This document shows, piece by piece, positions 25,687 through 33,412 of a stretch of DNA of 33,628 nt. The stretch is taken from positions 1 through 33,628 of the forward strand of contig CAZGAQ010000049.1 of NCBI GenBank assembly GCA_964523405.1. Reading direction: 5' to 3'. The notes under the pieces are model-generated. The model worked only from the letters and a program-made list of their open reading frames with translations, was not told where the DNA came from and made no database searches. This DNA is from CAZGAQ01 sp964523405 (GTDB lineage Bacteria > Planctomycetota > Phycisphaerae > UBA1845 > Fen-1342). Numbering within the stretch: the first letter of the stretch is position 1; each line of letters opens with the position of its first letter. A program made the translations under genes and the position numbers.

Positions 25687-26655
25687 ATGCAACCCGCACT
25701 GATCTGTGTCGGCGTCGGAATCGTGTTCCTGCTGATCCTCGTGGCCTCGGGTGTGTTCACGGTGCAACAGCAGAGCCGGGTGATCGTGGAGCGTTTCGGG
25801 CGGTTCCACAAGATCGCCGATCCCGGCCTGAACCTGATCATCCCGTTCATTGACCGCAAGGCGGGGGCGGTGACGCACCGCGTCCGCGAACTGGAGATCA
25901 AGGTCGAGTCGAAGACCAAAGACGACGTGTTCGTCGACCTGCTGATCGCGGTGCAATTCTACGTGCCGGAGAACGAGGAAGCCGTCAAAGCGGCCTTCTA
26001 CAAGCTGATGAACCCGCACCAGCAGATCAGCTCGTACGTGTTCGACACGGTCCGGGCACTGGTGCCCGACATGCAGGTGGACCACGTGTTCGCCGAGAAG
26101 GACAAGATCGCCGCGGCCGTGAAAGACCGCCTGAAGGACACGATGGAGCAGTTCGGCTACGTGATCATGCAGTCGCTGGTGAACGACATTCAGCCGGACG
26201 CGACCGTCAAGGAGGCGATGAACAAGGTCAACGCCAGCGCCCGCCTGCGCGAGGCCGCCAAGAACGAGGCGGAGGCCAAGAAGATCCGCGTGATCGCGGA
26301 AGCCGAGGCCGAGGCGCGGGCGAAGGAGCTGCAGGGCGTGGGCATTGCCCGCCAGCGGCTGGCCATCGCCAACGGTCTGAAAGAATCGGTGGCGGCCTGC
26401 TCCGAAGCGGGCATCTCGCCGGAAGAGGCCACCAAGATGGTGCTCCTCACGCAGCACTACGACACGGTGACGGCCGTCGGGGCGCGCAGCAACGCGACCA
26501 TCATGATGGTGCCGTACAGCCCGCAGGGCATGATGCAGGTCTCCGAGCAGATCACGTCGGCGCTGCTGACGACGGCTGAGGTGGAGCGGCACGAGCGGAC
26601 GGGCCTCGCGGCCGGAAGTGAGCCGAAGGGCAAGGGGCACGCGGGCACGGAATGA
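25687..26655 (+). CDS. SPFH/Band 7 (stomatin-like) membrane protein
   Basis: 322 residues. One N-terminal membrane helix (about 4-24) is followed by the SPFH core (VQQQSRVIVERFGRFHKIADPGLNLIIPFIDRK through about 190). A long Ala/Glu/Lys-rich helix (about 175-230, AKNEAEAKKIRVIAEAEAEARAKEL) is the oligomerisation coiled coil of this family. The C-terminal tail is low in structure. Such proteins form large ring assemblies on membranes that organise microdomains or membrane proteases. No NfeD-type partner is adjacent; the likely partner is the zinc-ribbon protein just upstream. ATG 25687 has AAAGGGAG upstream. Confidence 0.92.
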   Translation: MQPALICVGVGIVFLLILVASGVFTVQQQSRVIVERFGRFHKIADPGLNLIIPFIDRKAGAVTHRVRELEIKVESKTKDDVFVDLLIAVQFYVPENEEAVKAAFYKLMNPHQQISSYVFDTVRALVPDMQVDHVFAEKDKIAAAVKDRLKDTMEQFGYVIMQSLVNDIQPDATVKEAMNKVNASARLREAAKNEAEAKKIRVIAEAEAEARAKELQGVGIARQRLAIANGLKESVAACSEAGISPEEATKMVLLTQHYDTVTAVGARSNATIMMVPYSPQGMMQVSEQITSALLTTAEVERHERTGLAAGSEPKGKGHAGTE

Positions 26656-26785
26656 TGGCCCCAGCGTCGGTGCCGAACGGCTCCCGATGAGAAAACACGC
26701 GTCGCGCGCCGGGCTGCGGGTCAGCCGGCGCGCGACGTCGCATTTCCGGCCCGGGCGGTTCCGCGGGGGCGTTTCGCCGGCGGCC

Positions 26786-26815
26786 CTGGCACGGGCCCGG
26801 GCGGCTTCCCATAAT
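26786..26815 (+). promoter_or_regulatory. Promoter giving a possibly leaderless glycosyltransferase mRNA
   Basis: CTGGCA (26786-26791), an 18-base spacer and CATAAT (26810-26815). The predicted start point coincides with the ATG at 26822, and no Shine-Dalgarno precedes that ATG. Confidence 0.4.
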
Positions 26816-26821
26816 GCCCCG

Positions 26822-27985
26822 ATGCACATTTGCCACGTGATCACCCGGCTCATCATCGGTGGCGCGCAGGAGAACACCCTGCTGACCTGCGAGGGGCTGC
26901 ACGCGCGCGGCTACGAGGTGACGCTCATCAGCGGCCCGACGCGCGGCCCCGAGGGCAGCCTAGTCGAGCGGGCGCGGCGGGGGGGCTACCGGTACATCGA
27001 GCTCCCCGAGTTGATCCGTGCGGTCAATCCCTGGATGGACCTGCGCGCCCGGCGGATGCTGTCGGGCGAATTCCAGCGCCTTCGTCCGGACATCGTCCAC
27101 ACGCACAGCAGTAAGGCCGGAATCATCGGCCGGCTGGCGGCGGACTATGCCCGCGTGCCGCGCATCGTCCACACGGTCCATGGCATGAGCTTCAACCGCA
27201 CGCAGCCGCGGCTCGTGCGGACCGCGTACGCCTACCTCGAGCGCAAGGCCGCCCGCGTTTCCGACGCGATCGTCACCGTCGCGGACGCGATGAGTGCGCA
27301 GATGGCGGCGGCGCGCATCTGCCGACCGAACAAGCTGCTCACGGTGTACTCGGGGATGGAAGTGGAGCAGTTCACGCCGCGCGGAGAGCTGCGCGCGGCG
27401 GCCCGGGCGGCATGGGGCGTGCGCGACGATGAGATTGTCGTCGGTACGGTGGCGCGGCTCTTCCGGCGCAAGGGGTATGAGCAGCTCCTGCCGACCATGG
27501 CGCGGGCGGCCGCACGCCAGCCGCGGCTTCGTTTCGTGTGGGTTGGTGATGGGGCCCAACGCGGGGAGTATGAGGCGGAACTGAGCCGCCTGGGGCTGCG
27601 GCAGCGCACCACGCTGGTCGGACTGGTGCCGCCCGCAGACGTGCCGCGGCACATGGCGGGTTTTGACATTCTCGCGCACACGTCGCAGTGGGAGGGACTG
27701 CCGCGGGCGGTCGTGCAGGGGCTCTTGATGCAGGTCCCGGCCGTGGCCTTCGCAATCGATGGTACGCCCGAGGTCGTGCTGGATGGGCGGACCGGGCGCG
27801 TGGTCCCCCTGAACGACCTCCAGACCTTTGCGGGCGCGCTGTGCGACCTGGCGGCGGACGCGGGCCTGCGGCGCGCGCTGGGACAGGCCGGGCGGGAGTT
27901 GTGTCTGGAGCGCTTCGATTGGCGGCGCATGGTCGCGCAGCTCGAGGGGCTGTATCTGCGACTGGCGCAGGTCGGCGGCCTGTAG
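26822..27985 (+). CDS. GT4-family glycosyltransferase (GT-B fold)
   Basis: 387 residues. The N-terminal acceptor domain opens with HVITRLIIGGAQENTL (5-20), the Gly-rich loop of GT4 retaining enzymes, followed by DIVHTHSSKAGIIGRLAA. The C-terminal donor domain has VGTVARLFRRKGYEQLL, FVWVGDGAQR and AHTSQWEGLPRAVVQG. In the last, the usual E-x7-E that binds the nucleotide sugar is Glu291-x7-Gln299, an uncommon substitution. It probably builds a cell-envelope glycan or glycolipid in the cytoplasm. I chose ATG 26822 because the family starts exactly there; the open frame upstream (to 26687) lacks similarity. It ends 63 bases from the converging PH-domain gene. Confidence 0.9.
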   Translation: MHICHVITRLIIGGAQENTLLTCEGLHARGYEVTLISGPTRGPEGSLVERARRGGYRYIELPELIRAVNPWMDLRARRMLSGEFQRLRPDIVHTHSSKAGIIGRLAADYARVPRIVHTVHGMSFNRTQPRLVRTAYAYLERKAARVSDAIVTVADAMSAQMAAARICRPNKLLTVYSGMEVEQFTPRGELRAAARAAWGVRDDEIVVGTVARLFRRKGYEQLLPTMARAAARQPRLRFVWVGDGAQRGEYEAELSRLGLRQRTTLVGLVPPADVPRHMAGFDILAHTSQWEGLPRAVVQGLLMQVPAVAFAIDGTPEVVLDGRTGRVVPLNDLQTFAGALCDLAADAGLRRALGQAGRELCLERFDWRRMVAQLEGLYLRLAQVGGL

Positions 27986-28048
27986 CGGGTGCACGGCGGG
28001 TGGGGGCGGGCTCCAACGGGCTGCTTGCGATTGGACCGGCGGGGCGAA

Positions 28049-28723
28049 CTACGGCCGCCGATCGCACTGCGCCTTGCGAATGGCCTTCAGCACGGCCTCA
28101 TGCACATCGGCGGCATGCGCGAGGTGCTCCCACCGGACGGTGGTGGCGTCCGTCAGGGTGGCAGCCCGGGGCGCGGTCTGGGCGACCACGCTGGACGGCT
28201 CGCTGGCGACGAACGCCGAGGTGCTGGCGGCGGGGGCGGGTGCCGGGGCTGGACGGAGCGTGATGGTGCCCAGGCGCAGCCAGCGCTGGTAGAGTTCGCT
28301 GCGCAGCTCGGCTTCCGCGACTCGCGCCAGCGGACAGGCGGCCACGCGGACATTCAGGACACCGGCAAAACACAGGACGCGCTGGTTCGTCAGGACGTAA
28401 AGATGACTGGCCCACTGCAGGGTGCCGATGCCGACGCGGATGGCGGCGATACTGCAGGCCGCCTGGAACGCCAGCAGGCCCTGGGCGGTCCAGCCGGACT
28501 GCATCGCCCACGCCAGCGCCAAAGCGATCACGGCCATGGTCGCGACCCAGCGCAGCGACACGAGCGGGATGAACCACAGGGAGGGCTTCAGCGTGAGCTG
28601 AATGATCTCGTCGCCACCCAGGAGCTCCAGCCGAGCGGCGGCTGCCGTCACCACCACAGGTGGCTTGACAGCGGCGGGCGGCGCGTCGGCCGCCACGCTC
28701 TTGCTGGGCTCCGGTTTGCTCAC
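28049..28723 (-). CDS. Membrane protein with bacterial PH-like domain
   Basis: 224 residues. After a Pro/Ala-rich N-terminus there are two hydrophobic helices (about 51-74 and 83-103). A PH-like strand pattern (SHLYVLTNQRVLCFAGVLNVRVAACPLARVAEAEL and LRLGTITL, about 105-158) matches the YdbS/bPH_2 type of membrane-associated PH domain. A low-complexity Ala/Pro segment and a short helix end the protein. The function is unknown. The GTG start at 28723 overlaps the TGA of hpt (GTGA), so translation is coupled to that gene. Confidence 0.8.
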   Translation of the reverse strand: MSKPEPSKSVAADAPPAAVKPPVVVTAAAARLELLGGDEIIQLTLKPSLWFIPLVSLRWVATMAVIALALAWAMQSGWTAQGLLAFQAACSIAAIRVGIGTLQWASHLYVLTNQRVLCFAGVLNVRVAACPLARVAEAELRSELYQRWLRLGTITLRPAPAPAPAASTSAFVASEPSSVVAQTAPRAATLTDATTVRWEHLAHAADVHEAVLKAIRKAQCDRRP

Positions 28724-29286
28724 GGCATCAGCTCCGGATGCAACACGCCCACATGCGGCAAGTTGCGATAATGATCATCGTAGTCCAGCCCGTAGCCGAC
28801 CACAAACAAATCTTCAATATCAAAGCCGACGAAGTCGACCGGCACGTCCGCGGGAGCGCGACTGGGCTTGCGCAGGAGAACCGCCGTGCGCAGGCTGTGC
28901 GGCTGGCGCTCGGCGATCATCGCCTGGACGCGCCGCAGGGTGCGGCCGCTGTCGAGAATGTCGTCGATGATCAGGACATCGCGCCCGGTGACGCCGCCGG
29001 TCAGTTCCAGGACCGTCCGGGGAGCCTGGGGGGTCGTGGACGTGCCGGGATACGTGGACACCTGCACCAGGGCGATCTTCATCTTGAGCGGCAGCTTCCG
29101 GATCAGGTCGGCGAGGAAGATGATGGAGCCCGAGAGAATCGGCACCAGCGTCAGGCCGGCGCCGCCGGCGTCGTAGACCTGGGCAATCTCGCGGCCCAGC
29201 TCGGTGACGCGGGCGTCAATCTGGTCACGGTGAATCAGAATGCGGGCAATGTCGGCGGTAAGCGGGTCAGGGGACCGGGTGCGCAT
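28720..29286 (-). CDS. hpt: Hypoxanthine phosphoribosyltransferase
   Basis: 188 residues. Salvages hypoxanthine or guanine with PRPP to form IMP or GMP. The PRPP-binding motif VLIIDDILDSGRTL (104-117) is intact, with the catalytic-region Asp112. The N-terminal ILSGSIIFLADLIR loop and the C-terminal VDFVGFDIEDLFVVGYGLDYDDHYRNLP, which contacts the purine, are both typical of Hpt. ATG 29286 has AGGA 8 bases upstream; the frame upstream to 29352 lacks similarity. It lies 26 bases after the HD-domain gene and overlaps the next gene by four bases. Confidence 0.94.
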   Translation of the reverse strand: MRTRSPDPLTADIARILIHRDQIDARVTELGREIAQVYDAGGAGLTLVPILSGSIIFLADLIRKLPLKMKIALVQVSTYPGTSTTPQAPRTVLELTGGVTGRDVLIIDDILDSGRTLRRVQAMIAERQPHSLRTAVLLRKPSRAPADVPVDFVGFDIEDLFVVGYGLDYDDHYRNLPHVGVLHPELMP

Positions 29287-29312
29287 CTTGGGTTTCCTGT
29301 GAGCGGGCGCCG

Positions 29313-30014
29313 CTACGGGGAGGCGGGGGACGGGGCGAGCGTGGCGAGCCATTGGCGCAGGTCCTCGCCGTGCAGGTCACGCCCGAGTGCTGCGATGAAC
29401 GCGTCGACCGCCTCCAGCCGTTGGCGCGCGATGGCCCGGATGGAGTCATACCGGAAGCCGTCGTTCAACCGCAGCTCCCAGTAGCGGTATTCCTTCTGCC
29501 GCTGCCAACTGTCGACCAGTTGCTGCAGGGGGCGCCCCTCCGCCTGATACTGACGGAACTGCCGCAGGACGTACAGGGCGCTCACGTCGTCGAGCGCTTC
29601 CGCTTCGGCCAGCAGCCGCGCTTCGAGGAGATTGGTGCGGCGGTCGTTGCACTGGCGGATGGCGTCGCCGGCCAGGCGCGCGCTGGGGGCCGCCAGCAGG
29701 TGCGCGCCGCGCTCCTGGAGGAGCCCGGCGCCCAACTCGCGCTGCAGGTCGTTTGTCGGGCGCGACAGGAGCTGCCAGTGCTTGAAGCGCCCCTGACTAT
29801 ACTCGATCGTCCAGCCGGCGTCGTGAAACAGGCCGGCCGCGGCCAGCGCCGTCAGATCGGGGTTCTGCCCGCGCACCTCGGGGATGCCGGCCACGAGCTG
29901 CGTCAGCCGCATGACGCGTTCGCTGTGCTCCCACAGCCACAGATCGCTGCTGGTATCGTTGATGGCAACGGTCAGGAGTTGCCGGGCCAAAGGTACGAGC
30001 CGCTCGATCTGCAT
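29313..30014 (-). CDS. HD-domain protein, possible phosphohydrolase
   Basis: 233 residues. An HD fold is suggested by LWEHSERVMRLTQLVA (His30) and AAAGLFHDAGW (His64-Asp65), the first His and the HD pair of metal-dependent phosphohydrolases. Later ligands are not obvious to me. The C-terminal half is helical with LRQFRQYQAEGRPLQQLVDSWQ and gives no known signature. The substrate is unknown; relatives act on nucleotides. ATG 30014 has AGGA at a 10-base spacing. It is the first gene before hpt (26-base gap), so a nucleotide-metabolism link is plausible but inferred. Confidence 0.7.
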   Translation of the reverse strand: MQIERLVPLARQLLTVAINDTSSDLWLWEHSERVMRLTQLVAGIPEVRGQNPDLTALAAAGLFHDAGWTIEYSQGRFKHWQLLSRPTNDLQRELGAGLLQERGAHLLAAPSARLAGDAIRQCNDRRTNLLEARLLAEAEALDDVSALYVLRQFRQYQAEGRPLQQLVDSWQRQKEYRYWELRLNDGFRYDSIRAIARQRLEAVDAFIAALGRDLHGEDLRQWLATLAPSPASP

Positions 30015-30145
30015 CCAGTGTTGTCCTGGGGCGCCCAGCCGCCGCGTCCGGCGCGAAACAGCCGGCGCGCCGCCGCGGGCGACGATGGTGCTACGCAGTC
30101 TAGCGGACGGATGCCCGGGCGAGCAAGGCGCCGGCCGCGCCAGGG

Positions 30146-30616
30146 CTATTCCTGCGTCTGCGTCGACAGGTACAGGCCGATCCCGATCTGCTTGATCTGG
30201 TCGAGCTGCTCCTCGAGCCAGTCGATGTGCACGTCTTCGTCGTGGGCGATGCTCTCGAGCAGCGCGCGGGTCGGGGCATCCTTCACCTGGTCGGCGAGCT
30301 GGATGGCGTCGTTGTACATCTTCCACGCGCCGCGCTCGGCCGTGAGGTCGCTGCCGAGCTGTTTGGCGACATCGGCGCCGATCGTGATCTTGTTGAGCGC
30401 GTCGACCTTCGGGAGGCCTTCCAGGAACAGGATGCGGGCGATCAGCTTCTCGGCATGCTTCATTTCCTCGATCGCGCGGCGCTCGATCCGCTTGTGCAGC
30501 CGCTCGTAGCCCCAGTTGCTGCACATCTCCGAGTGCACCATGTACTGGTTGATCGCCGTGAGTTCGTCCGCCAGCAGGGTATTCAGCATCTTGATGAGCT
30601 TCGCATCGCCTTTCAT
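30146..30616 (-). CDS. bfr: Bacterioferritin
   Basis: 156 residues, standard length. Forms a 24-subunit cage that oxidises ferrous iron and stores it as mineral. Every ferroxidase ligand falls at the classical position: Glu18, Glu51, His54, Glu94, Glu127 and His130. The heme-binding Met52 is present, so a heme-containing form is expected. ATG 30616 has GGAGG with a 5-base gap. It follows uppP by 47 bases on the same strand. No bacterioferritin-associated ferredoxin or Fur box was seen nearby. Confidence 0.96.
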   Translation of the reverse strand: MKGDAKLIKMLNTLLADELTAINQYMVHSEMCSNWGYERLHKRIERRAIEEMKHAEKLIARILFLEGLPKVDALNKITIGADVAKQLGSDLTAERGAWKMYNDAIQLADQVKDAPTRALLESIAHDEDVHIDWLEEQLDQIKQIGIGLYLSTQTQE

Positions 30617-30663
30617 TGTCGCCTCCGCAGTTGTAGGTGCCACCTTCGGACCAAAGCGATCCG

Positions 30664-31503
30664 TTAGTGCGATGAGCAGAAGTACATTACCAGCACGACC
30701 GCCCCGAGCAAGACCCGGTACACCGCGAATGGCGTGAACCGGTAGCGCTTCACGTAGCCGGTAAAAGCGGCCACCACGCCCAGCGCCACCAGAAAGGCGA
30801 CCGCGCTGCCCAGGACGACGAGCAGCCCGTTGGCCGGGTTCAGATCGCGCCAGTTCTCGTGCAACTTCTTGACCGCGGCCCCGAGCATGGTGGGGATCGC
30901 CAGGTAGAACGTGAACTCCGTCGCGACCACCGGGCTCAGCCCCAGCGCCATCCCGCCCATGATGCTGGCCCCGGAACGCGACACACCCGGCCAGATGCTG
31001 ATGCACTGCAAAACGCCGATCCAGAACGCCTGTGGCAACGTCACGTCTTCCAGCGTCTGGGGCCGCACGCGCCGACAGCGGCGGTCGATGATCTCCATGA
31101 TGACCGCACCGACGATGAGCGCGCCCGCCACGGCCACCGGGCTTTGCTCCATCCAGTCAAAGTGCTTCTTCAGCGCCAGGCCGATGACGACGGTCGGCAC
31201 CATCGCGACGAAAAGCTTGGTGAGAATGTGCGTGCGCCACGTCGCCACGAGGCCGCCCCCGACGCCATCCGCGCCGCCCGCCGCGGGGTGAAACACCCGC
31301 CGCCACAGGTCGCGCCAGAAGTAGACGATCACCGCCAGGATCGCGCCGAACTGGCTCACCCACAATAGCACGTTCCAGGGCGCCCGCCCGGCATCGATGC
31401 CCAGCAGCCAATCCGTCAGCACCAGGTGTCCGGTGCTCGACACCGGCAGAAACTCGGTCAGCCCCTCCACCACACCGAGGATGATCGCGTATACCAGGTC
31501 CAA
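30664..31503 (-). CDS. uppP: Undecaprenyl-diphosphatase (UppP/BacA)
   Basis: 279 residues, polytopic membrane protein. Dephosphorylates undecaprenyl diphosphate to recycle the lipid carrier of peptidoglycan and other glycans. The two active-site segments are intact: EGLTEFLPVSSTGH (13-26) and PGVSRSG (172-178, with Arg176). The start is TTG 31503 (no nearby ATG or GTG fits the family N-terminus), with AAGGAG 3-4 bases upstream. A longer-than-usual Gly-rich cytoplasmic loop (74-85) is noted. It is 28 bases after pgpA, probably one operon. Confidence 0.94.
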   Translation of the reverse strand: MDLVYAIILGVVEGLTEFLPVSSTGHLVLTDWLLGIDAGRAPWNVLLWVSQFGAILAVIVYFWRDLWRRVFHPAAGGADGVGGGLVATWRTHILTKLFVAMVPTVVIGLALKKHFDWMEQSPVAVAGALIVGAVIMEIIDRRCRRVRPQTLEDVTLPQAFWIGVLQCISIWPGVSRSGASIMGGMALGLSPVVATEFTFYLAIPTMLGAAVKKLHENWRDLNPANGLLVVLGSAVAFLVALGVVAAFTGYVKRYRFTPFAVYRVLLGAVVLVMYFCSSH

Positions 31504-31531
31504 GCGCGCTCCTTATCGGCCGCAGCCGGCT

Positions 31532-32065
31532 TCAGCCGACGCCGAGCCACTGCGCCAACGGGGTCAGCCGCCACAGCGCCTGCCCCGCCAGGTTGGCGTA
31601 GACGCCGGCCGCCAGGTCGTCAAACAAGATGCCCCAGCCGGCCGGCAAGCGCTCCAGTTGCCGCGCGGGCGGCGGCTTGAGGACGTCAAAGACGCGGAAG
31701 AGAAAGAACTGGCTGCCGACGGCGCACGCCAGCCCCCACAGCGAGGCCGAGCCGGCGATGGGCAGCACCAGCAGGCTGACCCACTGGCCGGCGAACTCGT
31801 CGAGTACGAACTCGTGCGGGTCCTTGCCGGCAAAACGCGCGCTGGCCCACTCGCCCCACACGACCGCCAGCACGCTCGCCAGCAAGATCCCCGCCAGCAG
31901 CCCGGCGTCCACCGCCCAGCCAGCTACCGGGTGCAGGACGAACCAGACCGGGGCAAACAGGACGCAGGCGGTGGCGGAGCCCCACGTACCCGGCGCCGGC
32001 CGCAGGAAGCCGCTGCCTAGCACGGTAATGCAGGCCGTCTTCAGACCGTCCGCGCCGCTAGCCAC
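31532..32065 (-). CDS. pgpA: Phosphatidylglycerophosphatase A
   Basis: 177 residues, membrane enzyme that removes phosphate from phosphatidylglycerophosphate to give phosphatidylglycerol. The signature GSGFLRPAPGTWGS (17-30) and the acidic motif DPHEFVLDEFAGQW are complete. Several hydrophobic helices follow. The GTG start at 32065 overlaps the end of pgsA by 8 bases and is preceded by a G-rich ribosome site within pgsA. Its substrate is the product of pgsA directly upstream, so the two genes form a pathway unit. Confidence 0.94.
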   Translation of the reverse strand: MASGADGLKTACITVLGSGFLRPAPGTWGSATACVLFAPVWFVLHPVAGWAVDAGLLAGILLASVLAVVWGEWASARFAGKDPHEFVLDEFAGQWVSLLVLPIAGSASLWGLACAVGSQFFLFRVFDVLKPPPARQLERLPAGWGILFDDLAAGVYANLAGQALWRLTPLAQWLGVG

Positions 32066-32744
32066 GAGGTGCCCCCGCAGGCGAATCTGCGGGCGGGTCC
32101 GCGGACGGCGGTGGGGCCGCAGGCTCGCTTGTGCCCGCCAACGCCACGCTCGTCAGCAGGAAGGCGCGGGCGCGATGAATATACGAGACGGCCGAGGCGG
32201 CCGTCACCACGACCGTGAGCCAGACGCAGGCCAGGCGGAGGGGCTCGAGCGCCACGAGGTCCCAGGCGAGTTGCCCGAGAATGACGCACACGGTCACCGA
32301 CTGGATGAACATCTTCAGCTTGCCGGCCCACGACGCGCCGAACTCCTGGCCCGCGGCCTCGGCATGCGACCGCACGGCGGACACCAGCAACTCGCGTGAC
32401 AGAATCACCACGACCATCCACGGCTGAACCCCCGTCAGATTGCAGCCGCGGTGCGCATCCCAGAAGTGGTGGCTCGCGAAGAGCACGAACGCCCCGCAGA
32501 CGATGACCTTGTCCACAACCGGATCGAGGATCCGGCCGAACGAGGTGACCGACTTCAGCATGCGGGCGAGCAGGCCATCGAGAATGTCGGTGAGGGCGGC
32601 GACGAGGAAGATCCAGAAACAGACCTGCAGTAGCCAGCGTTGCCGCTCGAGTTGCTCGGGGTTGAACCACGAGAGCAGGGCGAAGAAGACGATGGCCAGC
32701 AACAGCCGCGTCAGCGTGATCTGGTTGGGGATGTTGATCCGCAT
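32058..32744 (-). CDS. pgsA: CDP-diacylglycerol-glycerol-3-phosphate 3-phosphatidyltransferase
   Basis: 228 residues. Joins CDP-diacylglycerol and glycerol 3-phosphate to phosphatidylglycerophosphate at the cytoplasmic membrane. The CDP-alcohol phosphotransferase motif D-x2-DG-x2-AR-x8-G-x3-D-x3-D is perfect (Asp53, Asp56, Gly57, Ala60, Arg61, Gly70, Asp74, Asp78). INIPNQITLTR is the typical N-terminus and fixes the start at ATG 32744. The membrane part ends near residue 200, and a Pro/Ala-rich tail follows. It heads the pgsA-pgpA-uppP unit. Confidence 0.94.
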   Translation of the reverse strand: MRINIPNQITLTRLLLAIVFFALLSWFNPEQLERQRWLLQVCFWIFLVAALTDILDGLLARMLKSVTSFGRILDPVVDKVIVCGAFVLFASHHFWDAHRGCNLTGVQPWMVVVILSRELLVSAVRSHAEAAGQEFGASWAGKLKMFIQSVTVCVILGQLAWDLVALEPLRLACVWLTVVVTAASAVSYIHRARAFLLTSVALAGTSEPAAPPPSADPPADSPAGAPRG

Positions 32745-33206
32745 TCCGTCGCTCGCGCGCTCCACAGAGGTGCCGCAGTGTAGCGTTGGGGGGGCGCGGG
32801 GGAAAGCGCCTGAGGCCAGGCGCGTAAACGCCGGCAACGCAGGGCCAGGAGCGACGCCGCGCTGCCGGTGAGCTTGGAACGGAATGCCCCGCCACGCGGG
32901 GCCGTCACCTTGGGAAGGCCGTTACGCCCTCATCTACACTCATCGGTCGATGCGTGGCGGCGCGCGTATGCACCGCGCGGAAATCCGTCACCCCGGCGGA
33001 GCTGCACGGCCGCCGTGGTCCGGACAGGTCGGCCGCGGCGCGCCAGTTCACGCCGGCCGAGCCGGCCGCGTCATCGCGTCCGAGGCGGCACGTCGGGGAG
33101 TTGTCGGCCTGCTGGCTGTCCGCGGCTTGGACGATACCAAGACAGGCGGACTCTTTCTTGGCGCCAAGCGCGGCGCCCTGCAGCGGGTTCGAAAAAAGTG
33201 CGCGCC
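32745..33206. other. Gene-poor stretch between pgsA and the candidate small RNA
   Basis: About 460 bases without a recognisable gene. It holds the pgsA promoter candidate near the left end, and GGCGCC-AAGCGC-GGCGCC near 33160-33177, which can form a 6-bp stem. Short open frames on both strands (for example 32884-33216 plus and 32905-33222 minus) have no ribosome site or recognisable motif. Confidence 0.6.
32777..32782 (-). promoter_or_regulatory. Probable -10 box (TACACT) of the pgsA unit
   Basis: The minus strand reads TACACT about 33 bases before ATG 32744; the -35 region is a poor TTTCCC 17 bases further up. Confidence 0.35.
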
Positions 33207-33216
33207 TCAAATTTGA
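33207..33216. promoter_or_regulatory. Palindrome overlapping the small-RNA -35 box
   Basis: TCAAATTTGA is a perfect 10-base palindrome whose right half overlaps TTGAAA (33213-33218). A repressor bound here would cover the promoter. An A6 tract (33192-33197) lies just upstream. Confidence 0.4.
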
Positions 33217-33241
33217 AATCATCCGGTTTGTTGGCTAAACT
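33213..33241 (+). promoter_or_regulatory. Sigma70-type promoter of the candidate small RNA
   Basis: TTGAAA (33213-33218), a 17-base spacer and TAAACT (33236-33241). The predicted start point is G33248, the first base of the hairpin-forming transcript. It is one of the best-looking promoters in this window. Confidence 0.6.
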
Positions 33242-33247
33242 AGTATT

Positions 33248-33315
33248 GCTCGAATGGCGAGCGGCATGCACAGGTTTCCCCCCCGGCCTGTCGGCCCCCC
33301 ATTCGAGCTTTTTTT
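33248..33315 (+). ncRNA. Candidate 68-nt small RNA with intrinsic terminator
   Basis: GCTCGAATGG (33248-33257) pairs perfectly with CCATTCGAGC (33299-33308), which is followed at once by seven Ts (33309-33315). The 41-base interior holds a second stem, ACAGG (33270-33274) with CCTGT (33287-33291), whose loop contains C7 (33278-33284); another C-run lies at 33295-33300. The 5' arm starts exactly where the promoter at 33213-33241 predicts transcription to begin. I infer a stand-alone small RNA closed by its own terminator, with C-rich loops able to pair with G-rich ribosome sites. It does not match a family I know. The alternative is an unusually large-looped terminator for something upstream, but no gene precedes it. 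Confidence 0.55.
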
Positions 33316-33380
33316 ATGCGCGGACCGCGCGGCATGGCGGAGTACTGCGCAGCAGGCTTGGCGGGGGTGGGGTGGTGCAA

Positions 33381-33406
33381 TAAAAACGGCCCCGCGCGGG
33401 GCCGTT
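33381..33406 (-). terminator. Intrinsic terminator after the tRNA genes
   Basis: 33385-33406 is a perfect 22-base palindrome (AACGGCCCCGC and its complement). On the minus strand it is followed by a T-run (33386-33382). It lies 7 bases beyond the 3' end of tRNA-Arg. Confidence 0.85.
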
Positions 33407-33412
33407 CTCAAT

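Noticed and set aside
32884..33222. Short open frames of 105-110 codons on both strands in the pgsA-tRNA gap
   Set aside because: No Shine-Dalgarno, no hydrophobic or family pattern, and the two strands are equally open, as expected by chance at this GC content.
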